NCBI GenBank assembly: GCA_947498985.1
Contig: CANMMF010000019.1
Span: forward strand, 1-50,821
DNA: 50,821 nt
Source: an uncultured Paracoccaceae bacterium
Lineage (GTDB): Bacteria > Pseudomonadota > Alphaproteobacteria > Rhodobacterales > Rhodobacteraceae
Direction: 5' to 3'
Translations under genes and position numbers: made by a program
Shown: positions 1 to 8,506 of the stretch, one piece after another
How positions within the stretch are numbered: position 1 is the first letter of the stretch
Layout: each line of letters opens with the position of its first letter
Notes under the pieces: model-generated
What the model saw: only the letters and a program-made list of their open reading frames with translations
What the model was told of the DNA's origin: nothing
The model's database searches: none

Positions 1-347
1 AACACCGTCAGGCCACACAGCTCATTGGGCTATCGTCCACCAGCACCGGAAAGCATCGTGCCAATAGACCAGAGGCCGACGATGCACTAACAATCAAACC
101 GGACCACCCGATGGGGGCACGCCAAAATACGCTCCTTGCGGGCCATGACGAAGGTGGCAAGGCCTGGGGCCGCATCGCGTCCCTGATCGAAACCGCAAAG
201 GTCAACGGCGTCGATCCTCTTGCCTATCTGAAAACCACCCTCGAACGTATCGCCCGCGGCCATCCAAAAGACAGGCTCGCAGAGCTCCTTTCCATGGAAC
301 TTCAAACCGTCAAACGCATAAACAGATGACGCGCCGCCACCGCTTAC
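1..347 (+). mobile_element. IS66-family element, right-end remnant
   Basis: The window opens inside what reads as the 3' end of an IS66-family element. The C-terminal part of the transposase is readable, and shortly after its stop comes CCGCTTAC (340-347), the reverse complement of the GTAAGCGG-type tip that IS66 elements usually carry. I therefore place the right end at about 347. The left part lies outside the window, so I cannot tell whether the element is complete. A copy of the dispersed repeat starts only about 14 bases after the tip. Confidence 0.6.
111..329 (+). pseudogene. IS66 transposase, C-terminal fragment
   Basis: The 72 readable residues match the conserved end of IS66 transposases: LLAGHDEGGKAWGRIASLIE followed by NGVDPLAYLKTTLERIARGHP. 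In intact members this segment follows the DDE catalytic core and is the last part of the protein. The frame stays open upstream to the window edge, but the residues before position 111 do not resemble the family, so the gene is probably degraded as well as cut by the window. The usual ending (LLPW-like) is replaced by LLSMELQTVKRINR. It is unlikely to be functional. Confidence 0.65.
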
Positions 348-360
348 GGTGAACGTGTGG

Positions 361-430
361 GATGGGCGCTGCATTGCAGCCCGTCAAACTTGCCATTCGC
401 TGCGAGTGCAATGGACAGGTGTCGCCAAAC
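361..430 (+). repeat. Dispersed intergenic repeat, copy A (right half)
   Basis: This carries the right-half signature of the repeat family: GCTGCATTGCAGCCC, then CATTCGCTGCGAGTGC, then AACTCAC. The hairpin stem here is GCTGC/GCAGC. It lies between the IS66 right end and the stop of the minus-strand LuxR-hydrolase gene. Confidence 0.55.
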
Positions 431-2278
431 TCACGCTGAGGGCGCTTCGGGCGCGGGCGGCAACGCTGCGCTCCGCGCGGCCTGTGCCATTTTGGCGATC
501 AATCTTTCGTAGTCCTGAAACATCAACGCCAGTCCAGCATTTTCAACAACCTCAATGGTCATCCAGGGATAATGGAGTTTCAGCTGAGGGATGGCGGAAA
601 GATCGAATGTCGGGTCCTCTTTCGCCAGAAACAGCGACACCGACAAATCGGCGACAGCTTGCACGCTCGCGCTCCAATCGGACTGAAAGGCAATGTATTC
701 CGATGCAAATGCCTGCGCGGCATTGGTCGCTGGGCCCGCCATCAGGCTCAGGTTGGCGACGAGAACCGGGTTCATGTCCTCGTCCTCGAGCAATCTGAGA
801 TCTGCTGCCGAGTCTTTACAAAGCTGGCGCAGCATGGGACCTGGCCCGATCCGCCGACTCATTGCCATGACGGCGCGTGAAGCAAACTGAACCAGATGGG
901 GCGAGTTGCGCGCGGTGGACACAAAAAACCTCTGCCAGCGTCCTTGCCCCACGATGTTCTGCCCGCCCGGCAGACAGGGCCGCGCCCCAACTCCGACAAT
1001 CTCGGAAATCAAACCGGGGAAGCGCGTCGCCACATCTGCGGCAAAGAGGAAATCCGTGCCCTGCGCCACGTAAGGAACACGTGTAATCCCATGCTCTCTG
1101 GCGAGGTGGGCTGCATCGGCACTTGCGGTCTCGATTGGGTCAGCCGCAGAGGGCAGTTCAGCGCTGTGTCCGTAACCCGCGCGGATCGGGCAAATGACAC
1201 GCAGGTTGTGTTCAAAAGCCAGCCTGATCATCGGACGGGACCAACGCACCATGCACGATCCCATGTGAGAGAAAAGGATCGGGTTTCCGATAGACGGGCC
1301 CATGTCGTGATACGTCATTTTCCGGCCATCCGGCAGCGTCAGCGTCTTGAATGGTTTCCAGACCTCAGCTTCGAGCCAGTTGCTGGTCAGCACCGGAGAG
1401 GTGTGTGTGACATCGGACCCGGCCTTGGGGGCATCGGTCGGGAAATCGCCAAGCGTCATGGTCAACCGCACGATATCGGTCTGCGAACGGACGTTCATTT
1501 TGCGGATGATCGACTTGATCTGGCCACGCACCGTACCGTCGGTGGTCGCGCGGACCTTCGCGATGTGCTTTGCGTCCTGTCCCTGGACTAGCATGCGGAC
1601 AACTTCCTGCTCGGCAGACGTAAGTCCAAAAACGCCGCACAGAAACGTTCCGATTGAATCGCGCCAGTGAAAATGTGTCGAAACGATCAATGCAGCCGGG
1701 CTGCCATGCAGCGCCTCCGGAAGCTGCATGATGCGGAAGAGGATTGTTCCACCTTTGGATTCAAGATCGGCCTTGAGGATTCTTTCGGTTGGTGGTGTTT
1801 CGGCCAGGACAGCCTTGGTTATTTCGAACAGGTTCGACTGTAGCTTTGGCGGCAGGCGAATGTCGCGCAAGTGACTTCCAGGTCCGATACGAAATGCCGT
1901 CTGACCGCCCGAATTGATCGCCTCGACAACCATTGCACAATTCAAAACAAGAGCGGAAAGGTTGATGTAGGGCCGCAGGAATTCGTCGAGGTCGGAGCGC
2001 ATGTTGTCGTCGCGCTGCAGAAGGCTATCTGCGCGTTGCACATGGCTGGCAAGAGATTTGGCTGGGTTTCGGTCCTCACCATCCGCTTCGTAGAAATGAT
2101 CCCTCAGGCCTTCATCGTGCCAAAGGTTTATGAACCCGTCGAGGGATGAGGGTTCCAACGCAATCTGATAAATGCGGTCGATGATCAGGTCGAGATCCGG
2201 CGGAGCGTTTTCAACTTTCTTCTCTGTCAAAACCGGAATGCCCCCTGCTCTACCAAGTCTTGCACGATCATGTGGCAA
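431..2278 (-). CDS. LuxR-type HTH regulator fused to an alpha/beta-hydrolase domain
   Basis: A protein of about 600 residues in three parts. Residues 1-210 are an unassigned N-terminal region. Residues about 215-275 form a LuxR/NarL-type helix-turn-helix (LTSAEQEVVRMLVQGQDAKH, then a second helix around TVRGQIKSIIRKMNV). The C-terminal 300 residues have an alpha/beta-hydrolase fold (YHDMGPSIGNPILFSH, later IRAGYGHS). The usual nucleophile elbow GxSxG is not clear (VAQGTDF is at the expected place), so catalysis is doubtful. The first codon is a non-ATG TTG that overlaps the stop of the upstream receiver-transporter gene; a TTG at 2230 behind GCAGGGGG is an alternative start. As the last gene of the five-gene phosphorelay operon it may be the transcriptional arm. 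There is no receiver domain, so how it is controlled cannot be read from the sequence. Confidence 0.8.
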   Translation of the reverse strand: MPHDRARLGRAGGIPVLTEKKVENAPPDLDLIIDRIYQIALEPSSLDGFINLWHDEGLRDHFYEADGEDRNPAKSLASHVQRADSLLQRDDNMRSDLDEFLRPYINLSALVLNCAMVVEAINSGGQTAFRIGPGSHLRDIRLPPKLQSNLFEITKAVLAETPPTERILKADLESKGGTILFRIMQLPEALHGSPAALIVSTHFHWRDSIGTFLCGVFGLTSAEQEVVRMLVQGQDAKHIAKVRATTDGTVRGQIKSIIRKMNVRSQTDIVRLTMTLGDFPTDAPKAGSDVTHTSPVLTSNWLEAEVWKPFKTLTLPDGRKMTYHDMGPSIGNPILFSHMGSCMVRWSRPMIRLAFEHNLRVICPIRAGYGHSAELPSAADPIETASADAAHLAREHGITRVPYVAQGTDFLFAADVATRFPGLISEIVGVGARPCLPGGQNIVGQGRWQRFFVSTARNSPHLVQFASRAVMAMSRRIGPGPMLRQLCKDSAADLRLLEDEDMNPVLVANLSLMAGPATNAAQAFASEYIAFQSDWSASVQAVADLSVSLFLAKEDPTFDLSAIPQLKLHYPWMTIEVVENAGLALMFQDYERLIAKMAQAARSAALPPAPEAPSA

Positions 2279-3767
2279 AGTCGCGTTTTATGACAATCGG
2301 CGCGTCGGAAGCCTTGGATTCGACCAGATACATGCCAATCAGAACCATCCCGACGGCGATCCATGCGGTTGCATTCATCGTCTCGCCCAAGAGCGCCGTT
2401 CCCCAAAGCACACCGGCAATTGCGGTGACATAGGCTTTCTGGCTGGTGAAGACCCCGCCGCCCAATTTGAGGAGCCGGAAAAACGTGACATTCACGAGCA
2501 CAGTCAAAATTCCGATCATTATGATGACCGCGCCAAGCGGCGACATAAGATCCCCAGGCGACATGAAGCTTCCCGTCGCGACCGAGAGCAGCAGTGCCAT
2601 AAGTGTCGAAAACCCAAACATGAGCGCCACTGCGGAAATCGGGTCGACATGCATGGGGCGTTTGGCGGCAACCGCAATTGTCTCGAACGCGTAAAGGAGG
2701 GGCGCTGCCAACGCGCCAATCAGCCAGAGATTCGCCTGAACGTTGTTGCCTTCCATGCGTTGGAAAAGGCTGACACCTACACCAGCAAGCCCAATCAATA
2801 GCCCCAGCATCCGGCGCGGTGCGGCCTTTTCAATGCGCATTATCGCCGCGAATACAAAAACAAGCAGACCTTCGAGGGCCAGAACAAGCGTCAGAAAAGT
2901 CGCCTCTACGTGCGCGGCCAGCAAGAAGATCGAGATGTGCTGCAATATTCCGACCACGAACGCCCAAACCAAGAAAAAGCCAAAATCGGATCGCGACAAT
3001 CGCGGAAGCCCGCCTCGAGCCACCACGACGACAGAGCAAAGCAGAACCGCGACCAGGTCCACCCAGAATGCCATGCCGATGGGGTTGGACCCCATGCTTG
3101 CCGACAGTCGTGAAAGTGAGGGCATCAGGCCCGCACCGCCACCGCATATCACCAGAAGGATAATGCCCTGCAGCGTCTGAATGCGACGCAACAGCTTGAC
3201 CTCGCGGGCATGGATCTCGCTGGCCATCCCCTGAAAAACCAGTGCAAGGCGGCCAATCGGATCGGGATTGCGCGCCTCAGCCACGAGGTTGAGGCTCTTT
3301 TCGTCAAAACGCCCGGATTCTACCTTCTCGGCGGCATCGGTCAGCGCGTTGATGCGGCGGAAATATTCCAGTTCTTGATCGCGGAATTGCTTCTTGCGCA
3401 GGCAGGCGGTCAGGCGCGCGTTCAGGATGACGGGATCAAAATCCTTTGGCAGGAAATCCTCGGCCCCCAGTTCGATGGCCTGCGACACACTATGTATTTC
3501 CCCTTCAAGGGCCGAGATCACAACCACCGGCAAGTCGCGTAGCTGTTCGTCGTCGCGCAATGTGCGCAAAACCTCGAACCCGTCCATGCCGGGCATTAGG
3601 ATATCCAGCAAAACAGCATCGAAAGCACCCGAGCGTATCGCTGCAAGCCCGGCTTCGCCGTCGGGGGCGGTGTCGGTCTGATAGCCAAGATGTTCGCAAG
3701 CGAAGGCCAGCTTCTTGCGATTAATAGCGTTGTCATCAACAATCAGAACCTTTGCCGTTTCAGACAT
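2268..3767 (-). CDS. Receiver domain fused to an EamA-type membrane transporter
   Basis: Residues 1-120 are a CheY-like receiver: KVLIVDDNAINR at the start, phospho-acceptor Asp55 in DAVLLDILMPGMDG, switch residues in PVVVISALEG and the conserved Lys in LPKDFDP. Residues about 120-195 are a charged helical linker (FRDQELEYFRRINAL to MASEIHAREVKLLRRIQTLQ). The rest is a ten-helix EamA/DMT transporter made of two five-helix halves, ending KRDFAT. I chose the ATG at 3767 because GGAG stands 7 bases upstream; an ATG at 3794 would add nine residues. The gene overlaps the Hpt stop by 8 bases and the next gene by 11. EamA proteins are usually about 300 residues, free-standing metabolite exporters. 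A phosphorylatable domain on one implies that the upstream relay gates transport. The substrate is unknown. Confidence 0.88.
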   Translation of the reverse strand: MSETAKVLIVDDNAINRKKLAFACEHLGYQTDTAPDGEAGLAAIRSGAFDAVLLDILMPGMDGFEVLRTLRDDEQLRDLPVVVISALEGEIHSVSQAIELGAEDFLPKDFDPVILNARLTACLRKKQFRDQELEYFRRINALTDAAEKVESGRFDEKSLNLVAEARNPDPIGRLALVFQGMASEIHAREVKLLRRIQTLQGIILLVICGGGAGLMPSLSRLSASMGSNPIGMAFWVDLVAVLLCSVVVVARGGLPRLSRSDFGFFLVWAFVVGILQHISIFLLAAHVEATFLTLVLALEGLLVFVFAAIMRIEKAAPRRMLGLLIGLAGVGVSLFQRMEGNNVQANLWLIGALAAPLLYAFETIAVAAKRPMHVDPISAVALMFGFSTLMALLLSVATGSFMSPGDLMSPLGAVIIMIGILTVLVNVTFFRLLKLGGGVFTSQKAYVTAIAGVLWGTALLGETMNATAWIAVGMVLIGMYLVESKASDAPIVIKRDFAT

Positions 3768-4116
3768 CCGCAGGCTCCAGTCTGGCATAGCCATCCAGCG
3801 CAGCTTGGGCCGCTGGCTCGATTTCCTTTACGAGGGGTTCGACCCGCATTGCCTGCCCAGCGGCGCAGGCCATTTCAAGCTCCGCGCAAAGCGATGACAG
3901 GTCCAGCGCCCCCAGATCCCGAGCATTCGACTTGCAACTATGCGTAGTGATCCTGAGCGCAGTCAGATCACCGTTTTTGGACTGAACACGCATATCTTCG
4001 ATCTGACGCGGAAGGGTGGCGACGAATTCCTCGACCAGTTCCATCAGGTCATCGGTGCTGCCGCCGATCACGGCTCGCAGATGCCGTAGGGCATCGAGGT
4101 CCAGTACGTCGTTCAT
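3760..4116 (-). CDS. Histidine phosphotransfer (Hpt) domain protein
   Basis: This 118-residue protein is a single Hpt helical bundle. The phospho-accepting His59 lies in THSCKSNARDLGA, which matches the AHxLKGSARNxGA pattern of the family. An acidic N-terminal helix (DDLMELVEEFVATLPRQIED) precedes it. Hpt proteins carry phosphate from the receiver of a hybrid kinase to a final response regulator. The start ATG overlaps the stop of the hybrid kinase (ATGA), and its own end overlaps the receiver-transporter gene. The gene order, kinase to Hpt to receiver, therefore matches the expected order of phosphate flow. The protein should be cytoplasmic. Confidence 0.9.
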   Translation of the reverse strand: MNDVLDLDALRHLRAVIGGSTDDLMELVEEFVATLPRQIEDMRVQSKNGDLTALRITTHSCKSNARDLGALDLSSLCAELEMACAAGQAMRVEPLVKEIEPAAQAALDGYARLEPADV

Positions 4117-7100
4117 CTTACGTCTTCTTTCGCTGTATCGGGTGTTTCAGAGACAGATCGTTGGCCGTTGCGGGCGCGACGCAGGCAGGCACTCAATTCT
4201 TCGATGTCGATGGGCTTGCTGAGATAATCATCCAAGCCGGATTTCAGGTATGTGTCGCGATGCGACGCCAAGGCATTGGCGGTCAGCGCCACGATGTATG
4301 GACGATGGAATTCTTTCTCTTCGCGTAGAAGCGCCGTGGCCGTTACGCCATCCATGTCGGGCATTTCGATATCCATGAAGATGACGTCGAACGGTTGATG
4401 GGCCGCTGCGCGCAGGGCCTCGGCACCGCTGTTGACGACCATTGGGTCAAAGCCCAGGCGTGCAAGGATCTTGGCACCGATCTTGCGATTGATCGCGTTG
4501 TCGTCGACCAAAAGGATATTCATCGTCTGGTTCGGTGTGGCCCATTCAATCGTCTGCGCCTCGACCTCGGGTTGGGTCTCCACAACATCCGGACATAGAA
4601 CCTTGACCAGGGCCGTCAGCATCTGGCGTGTCTTTGCTGGCTTCATCAGATGCGCGGCAAATCCGGCGGCGTCGAATTTCTTGCGCAACTCCGGATCAAG
4701 AAGCGAGACCGAGCTGTAGAGAATCATTGGCGGGGCCTCGGCTCCAAACTCTTGACGGATATCAACAGCCATGTGCAGCCCTGTACGCCCCGGCATCTTG
4801 AGGTCGGTAATGATGGCATCGAAGACCTCACCCTGCCTGAGAAGCGCAACCGCTTCATCAGCATGACGTGCGGAGTGCGTGCCGAGACCCCAACTCGACA
4901 ATCGCTCGGCAAGGATTGTGAGGTTGGTGTCTTTGTCGTCCACGATCAGAATCCGGCGCCCCTCTATCAGCGCCTGCGTGTCCTCAATCCGGCGCGTGCT
5001 TGGTATGTGGGTGCTTTCAAAGGGCAATATGATCGAGAAGACAGACCCTTCTCCCAATGTACTGTCCACCGCGATCTCGCCGCCCATAAGATCGACCAAC
5101 CGCTGCGTGATCACGAGCCCCAGACCCGTGCCGCCGAACCGTCGGGTGGTTGAGGCATCGACCTGGCTGAAAGATTTGAAGAGGCGATCCATGCGGTCCG
5201 GCGGAATGCCAATTCCAGTGTCGCGCACGACAATCTGCAGCCGGTCTTTGCCGCCTTCGTCTGTCACCCTATCAACCGAGAGCGTGACCTCACCTTTTTC
5301 GGTGAACTTAATGGCGTTGTTGAGGAGATTCAGCAGGATCTGCTTCAGCCGGACACTGTCGCCCAGAATGGCAGGCGGCACGGCTGGCGAGAGGCGACAC
5401 GCCAGCTCGATAGCCTGCGCGCTTGCTTTGGGGGCGAGAAGTTCGACCGCACTCTCAACCGTTTCGATCAGATCAAGCGGCGCGGTCTCAAGTTCCATCG
5501 CGCCGGCTTCGACTTTCGAGAAGTCAAGGATGTCGTTGATGATGGTCAAAAGCGTCTCTGCTGCCTCGTTGATGGTCGAGGCAAAGTCGCGCTGTTCGGC
5601 ATTCAGCCGCGTTCCATTCAAAAGCGCCGACATGCCCATGATCCCGTTTAGCGGCGTACGAATTTCGTGGCTCATCGACGCCAGGAAGGTGCTCTTGGCC
5701 TCGTTCGCGGCCTCAGCCTCTTCGCGCGCCCTCTGCAGCTCGGTCACGTCCGAATAGATTCCGACCTTGCCGCCCGTGCTGGTGCGGAACTCATTGAAGT
5801 TGATCCAGCGGTTGTTCCAACGCAGCATGGCCTCCGCATGATCGCGGGCGTGCCAGTCCAGACGTTGCTCAAGCCACTCCGCTTCGCGGCCCCGGGCAGT
5901 CTCGTCGAGATCTAGCTCAAGACACTTGCGCATGGTCTCTTCAAACGTCACGCCCGGCTCAGCGAATGCACCAAGATCAGGCCCAAGAATATCCTTGTAT
6001 CGTTGATTGCAAAGAATGATCCGGCTCTCCGCGTCATAGAGCACGAAGCCGTCGAAAATCGAGTTGATCGCATCGGTCAATTGCCGCCGACTTTTCGAGA
6101 TTTCGCGCAGATTGCTTTCGTTTACCTCGATGGCCGTGTCACGGAATACGGTCAGCGCGGCTGCCATTTTAGCAATTTCGTCATCCCCACTGGGCAAGGG
6201 CAGATCGGCATTGAGATTGCCTCCGGCAATCGCCAGCATGCTGTCGCTGAGCGCAGTGATCCGTGCGATCAGATTGCCGCTGACGTAGCGCCAGATCACA
6301 ATACCCGCGCTGAGCAGGCTGAGGCCGCACACGATCATGATCACCCAGGCGCCGACGGTCTGCGCGCGTTCCGCGTCGCGACCGCCCGATCTGATCTGGC
6401 TATCCGCCTCGACAACAAGCCCGTTCATTCTGAGCGTGAGGTCCCGGGACAACTCCCCGTTTCGCGCCAGAAGGTCGCGACCCTGCTCCAATAGCTGAAG
6501 TTCGCGGATGCGTGTTTTCGTGAGTGACTCTTCGCCCGCGATAAGGCCGGCCAGTTTGGCGCTGGCCTCCTCAAGTCTGGCACGGCTGCCTGCGTCGACG
6601 GTACTGAGAATGCGGTCGAAGTTCTGAAGCGATCGTCTGAGCGGAAACGACAAATCATCGATCTCGGTCGGATCTGTTGCGAGGGCTGAAAAGACCAGCA
6701 TGTCGTTGATAGCCCTGGCCTCGGACTGCGCTGTCTGAAGCGGCAGAGTGTTGGCGACCAGTTCGGTCAGCTCTTGCAAAACTGCTTCGCGGTCAGCGGC
6801 AGTGCTGTCCTCTGCATTTGCCTGACGAAACAGCCGTGAAAACTTGGCATCAAGGACCATTGTTGTTGGGGCAAGGACGCGCTGGATTGTCTGATCGGCG
6901 GTGCTCAATTGGTTAAGCAGCGCCTTTTTCTGCAATGTCATATCGATGCGCAGAGCGACGGCCCGGTCCAGGTCCGTAAGGTTCATTGCCAGTTCGGTCA
7001 CTGCAGGGTTGAGAATGTCCGCAGCCCTTGCCCCGTCGTCAGACCGCCGAAGCTCGTCAATCATGACGTTGAGTTCTTCGAGTTGCTGGAAGATCTCCGC

Positions 7101-7340
7101 CGACGCTTCGGCCCGGCGAGCCTTGTTCTCGGACGACAAAAGCGTCGGCGCCGCCGAGATGATCCGTTCCGCCTGGCGCGAGATCTCGAAGGTGCCGATA
7201 ACCGCTGGTACATGTGTACGCGTGATCCTGTCGAGGACCTGCCCGACGGAGTAAAACGAGATCAACGCCGCACCGGCCACAACAATGGCTAAAGCACTTA
7301 TTCCGAAGAACGCGACCAGAAGTCGCTCGCGTACGCCCAC
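4113..7340 (-). CDS. TorS-like hybrid sensor histidine kinase with two receivers
   Basis: This is a 1075-residue membrane kinase. One TM helix lies at about 9-31. A long alpha-helical periplasmic region follows to about 327, with TM2 at about 328-350 (VGAWVIMIVCGLSLLSAGIV). Then come HAMP to about 400, a PAS-like domain at about 420-530, HisKA with His558 in SHEIRTPLNG, and HATPase with NLLNNAIKF, DTGIGIP and GGTGLGLVI. Receiver 1 carries Asp846 in ITDLKMPG and receiver 2 carries Asp990 in MDIEMPDMDG. The all-helical periplasmic domain resembles TorS, which senses through a periplasmic binding protein (TorT). Here a binding-protein gene ends 15 bases upstream, so the same arrangement is likely. 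Phosphate would pass to the Hpt protein encoded next, with which it shares an ATGA overlap. Confidence 0.92.
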   Translation of the reverse strand: MGVRERLLVAFFGISALAIVVAGAALISFYSVGQVLDRITRTHVPAVIGTFEISRQAERIISAAPTLLSSENKARRAEASAEIFQQLEELNVMIDELRRSDDGARAADILNPAVTELAMNLTDLDRAVALRIDMTLQKKALLNQLSTADQTIQRVLAPTTMVLDAKFSRLFRQANAEDSTAADREAVLQELTELVANTLPLQTAQSEARAINDMLVFSALATDPTEIDDLSFPLRRSLQNFDRILSTVDAGSRARLEEASAKLAGLIAGEESLTKTRIRELQLLEQGRDLLARNGELSRDLTLRMNGLVVEADSQIRSGGRDAERAQTVGAWVIMIVCGLSLLSAGIVIWRYVSGNLIARITALSDSMLAIAGGNLNADLPLPSGDDEIAKMAAALTVFRDTAIEVNESNLREISKSRRQLTDAINSIFDGFVLYDAESRIILCNQRYKDILGPDLGAFAEPGVTFEETMRKCLELDLDETARGREAEWLEQRLDWHARDHAEAMLRWNNRWINFNEFRTSTGGKVGIYSDVTELQRAREEAEAANEAKSTFLASMSHEIRTPLNGIMGMSALLNGTRLNAEQRDFASTINEAAETLLTIINDILDFSKVEAGAMELETAPLDLIETVESAVELLAPKASAQAIELACRLSPAVPPAILGDSVRLKQILLNLLNNAIKFTEKGEVTLSVDRVTDEGGKDRLQIVVRDTGIGIPPDRMDRLFKSFSQVDASTTRRFGGTGLGLVITQRLVDLMGGEIAVDSTLGEGSVFSIILPFESTHIPSTRRIEDTQALIEGRRILIVDDKDTNLTILAERLSSWGLGTHSARHADEAVALLRQGEVFDAIITDLKMPGRTGLHMAVDIRQEFGAEAPPMILYSSVSLLDPELRKKFDAAGFAAHLMKPAKTRQMLTALVKVLCPDVVETQPEVEAQTIEWATPNQTMNILLVDDNAINRKIGAKILARLGFDPMVVNSGAEALRAAAHQPFDVIFMDIEMPDMDGVTATALLREEKEFHRPYIVALTANALASHRDTYLKSGLDDYLSKPIDIEELSACLRRARNGQRSVSETPDTAKEDVR

Positions 7341-7355
7341 CTCCGACGCCTGCCG

Positions 7356-8132
7356 TCAGAAGTAGATCGAAAAGGGAAAATAACGCGCGTTGATTTCCTG
7401 ATAGGTGCCGTTTTCAATGATTTCAATCAACGCACCATTCAGGCTGTCCAGAAGGTCGGGCTCGGACTGGCGCACCGCGATGCTGATCCGGTCGTTGATG
7501 TCGATGAATTCTCCGATGAACTCGTGATCCCGACCCTCGTCGGATTGCAACCAGTCGTAGGACGGAAGGTTGTCGCCAAGAACAAGATCAATGTTGCTGG
7601 CGGCCAGGTCGGCCAGTGCGTCATCCTGCGTATCATAAAGGCGGATATCGACCACTTTGGAATAGCTTTCTTGCAGGTACGTCATGCTGACCGTGCTGCG
7701 AAGCACCCCGACCGTCCTGCCACTGAGCCCAGTGGGGGAAATTTCGATATCGCTGCCTTTCTTGCCCAAAAACGTCAGCATGTTGGAGTAATAAGGAAGT
7801 GTAAATGAAACCTGCTCTTCACGTTCTGCAGTGATCGACATTGAGGCCACGATCACATCGTAATTGCCCGCATTCAGACCGGGGATCAGGTCGTCCCAGT
7901 CGTTCTGCACGATCTCACAGGTTCTCTCCATGACGACGCAAAGCGCGTTGGCGATATCGACGTCAAAGCCCACCAGTTTGCCATTGTCGTCGAAGTAGTT
8001 GAACGGCGCGTAGTATCCCTCGGTCGCGATCCGCAATTCCTCGGCATTTGCGGAACTGACGGTCATTCCGAAGGCCGCCAGAAGAAGCGCGAAGACGCGG
8101 TTTCTTTTTGTAACTTTACTCGATACGTGCAT
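7356..8132 (-). CDS. Periplasmic solute-binding protein (type 2, HisJ/amino-acid-like), probable sensor partner
   Basis: 258 residues from the ATG at 8132. I chose this start because a G-rich ribosome binding site lies upstream and because the protein then begins with a proper signal peptide (MHVSSKVTKRNRVFALLLAA, cleavage after SSANA). A start at 8279 would add 49 unlikely residues and bury the promoter region. The mature part is a family-3 type 2 binding protein: LRIATEGYYAPFNYFDDNGK, GFDVDIANALC, DVIVASMSITAEREEQVSFT. Such proteins usually feed ABC importers, but no permease or ATPase lies nearby. Instead the hybrid kinase follows within 15 bases, so this protein probably presents a ligand to the kinase's periplasmic domain. 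The ligand is probably small and polar, perhaps an amino acid. Confidence 0.88.
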   Translation of the reverse strand: MHVSSKVTKRNRVFALLLAAFGMTVSSANAEELRIATEGYYAPFNYFDDNGKLVGFDVDIANALCVVMERTCEIVQNDWDDLIPGLNAGNYDVIVASMSITAEREEQVSFTLPYYSNMLTFLGKKGSDIEISPTGLSGRTVGVLRSTVSMTYLQESYSKVVDIRLYDTQDDALADLAASNIDLVLGDNLPSYDWLQSDEGRDHEFIGEFIDINDRISIAVRQSEPDLLDSLNGALIEIIENGTYQEINARYFPFSIYF

Positions 8133-8235
8133 CGCGCGCGCCCCCACCAGCTGCAAACCCTGTGTGCGTGGTCGCATCCTCGACGAATAGCGATCACGCG
8201 CCTCCAGAGTCTTCCCAGCGCACCCTGCCTGTCCA

Positions 8236-8251
8236 TATCCCATATGGGATA
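8236..8251. promoter_or_regulatory. 16-bp perfect palindrome upstream of the phosphorelay operon
   Basis: TATCCCATATGGGATA is perfectly self-complementary and lies 104 bases upstream of the binding-protein start codon. It can be read as two heptamers around a central TA, the same 7-2-7 layout as NarL-type sites (TACYYMT), although the match to that consensus is partial. The last gene of the operon carries a LuxR/NarL-type helix-turn-helix, so autoregulation is possible. Confidence 0.45.
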
Positions 8252-8506
8252 CGCGCTTTGAAATAGTTATCGGCCTCATGGCATCTCGCCGATGCTGTTC
8301 CCAGCAGCGGGCGATGTATTATCCGACCAGATCGAAGGTCCGATTCATGTGACCTTCGCCGATGGAGCTGTGTGTGCGCCTTCGATTTGCGTGGATCGAG
8401 GGGCACAATTCCGACATCGGAGTCCGCGCAGCAATCCCGTGATTAAGTGCAGTCGTCAACGTTGGGTTGTCGTTGTGGGAGGGCATGGTGGAACGGAGGA
8501 TCAGTC
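8252..8506. other. Intergenic region between divergent genes, no gene seen
   Basis: This stretch separates the minus-strand signalling operon from the plus-strand recombinase. I find no convincing reading frame. It should hold the promoters of both units. ACGGAGG at about 8493-8499 is the ribosome binding site of the recombinase. Confidence 0.5.

Noticed and set aside
896-1591. Long plus-strand frame opposite the LuxR-hydrolase gene
   Set aside because: It has no family similarity, and the minus strand encodes a clear multidomain protein in the same place.
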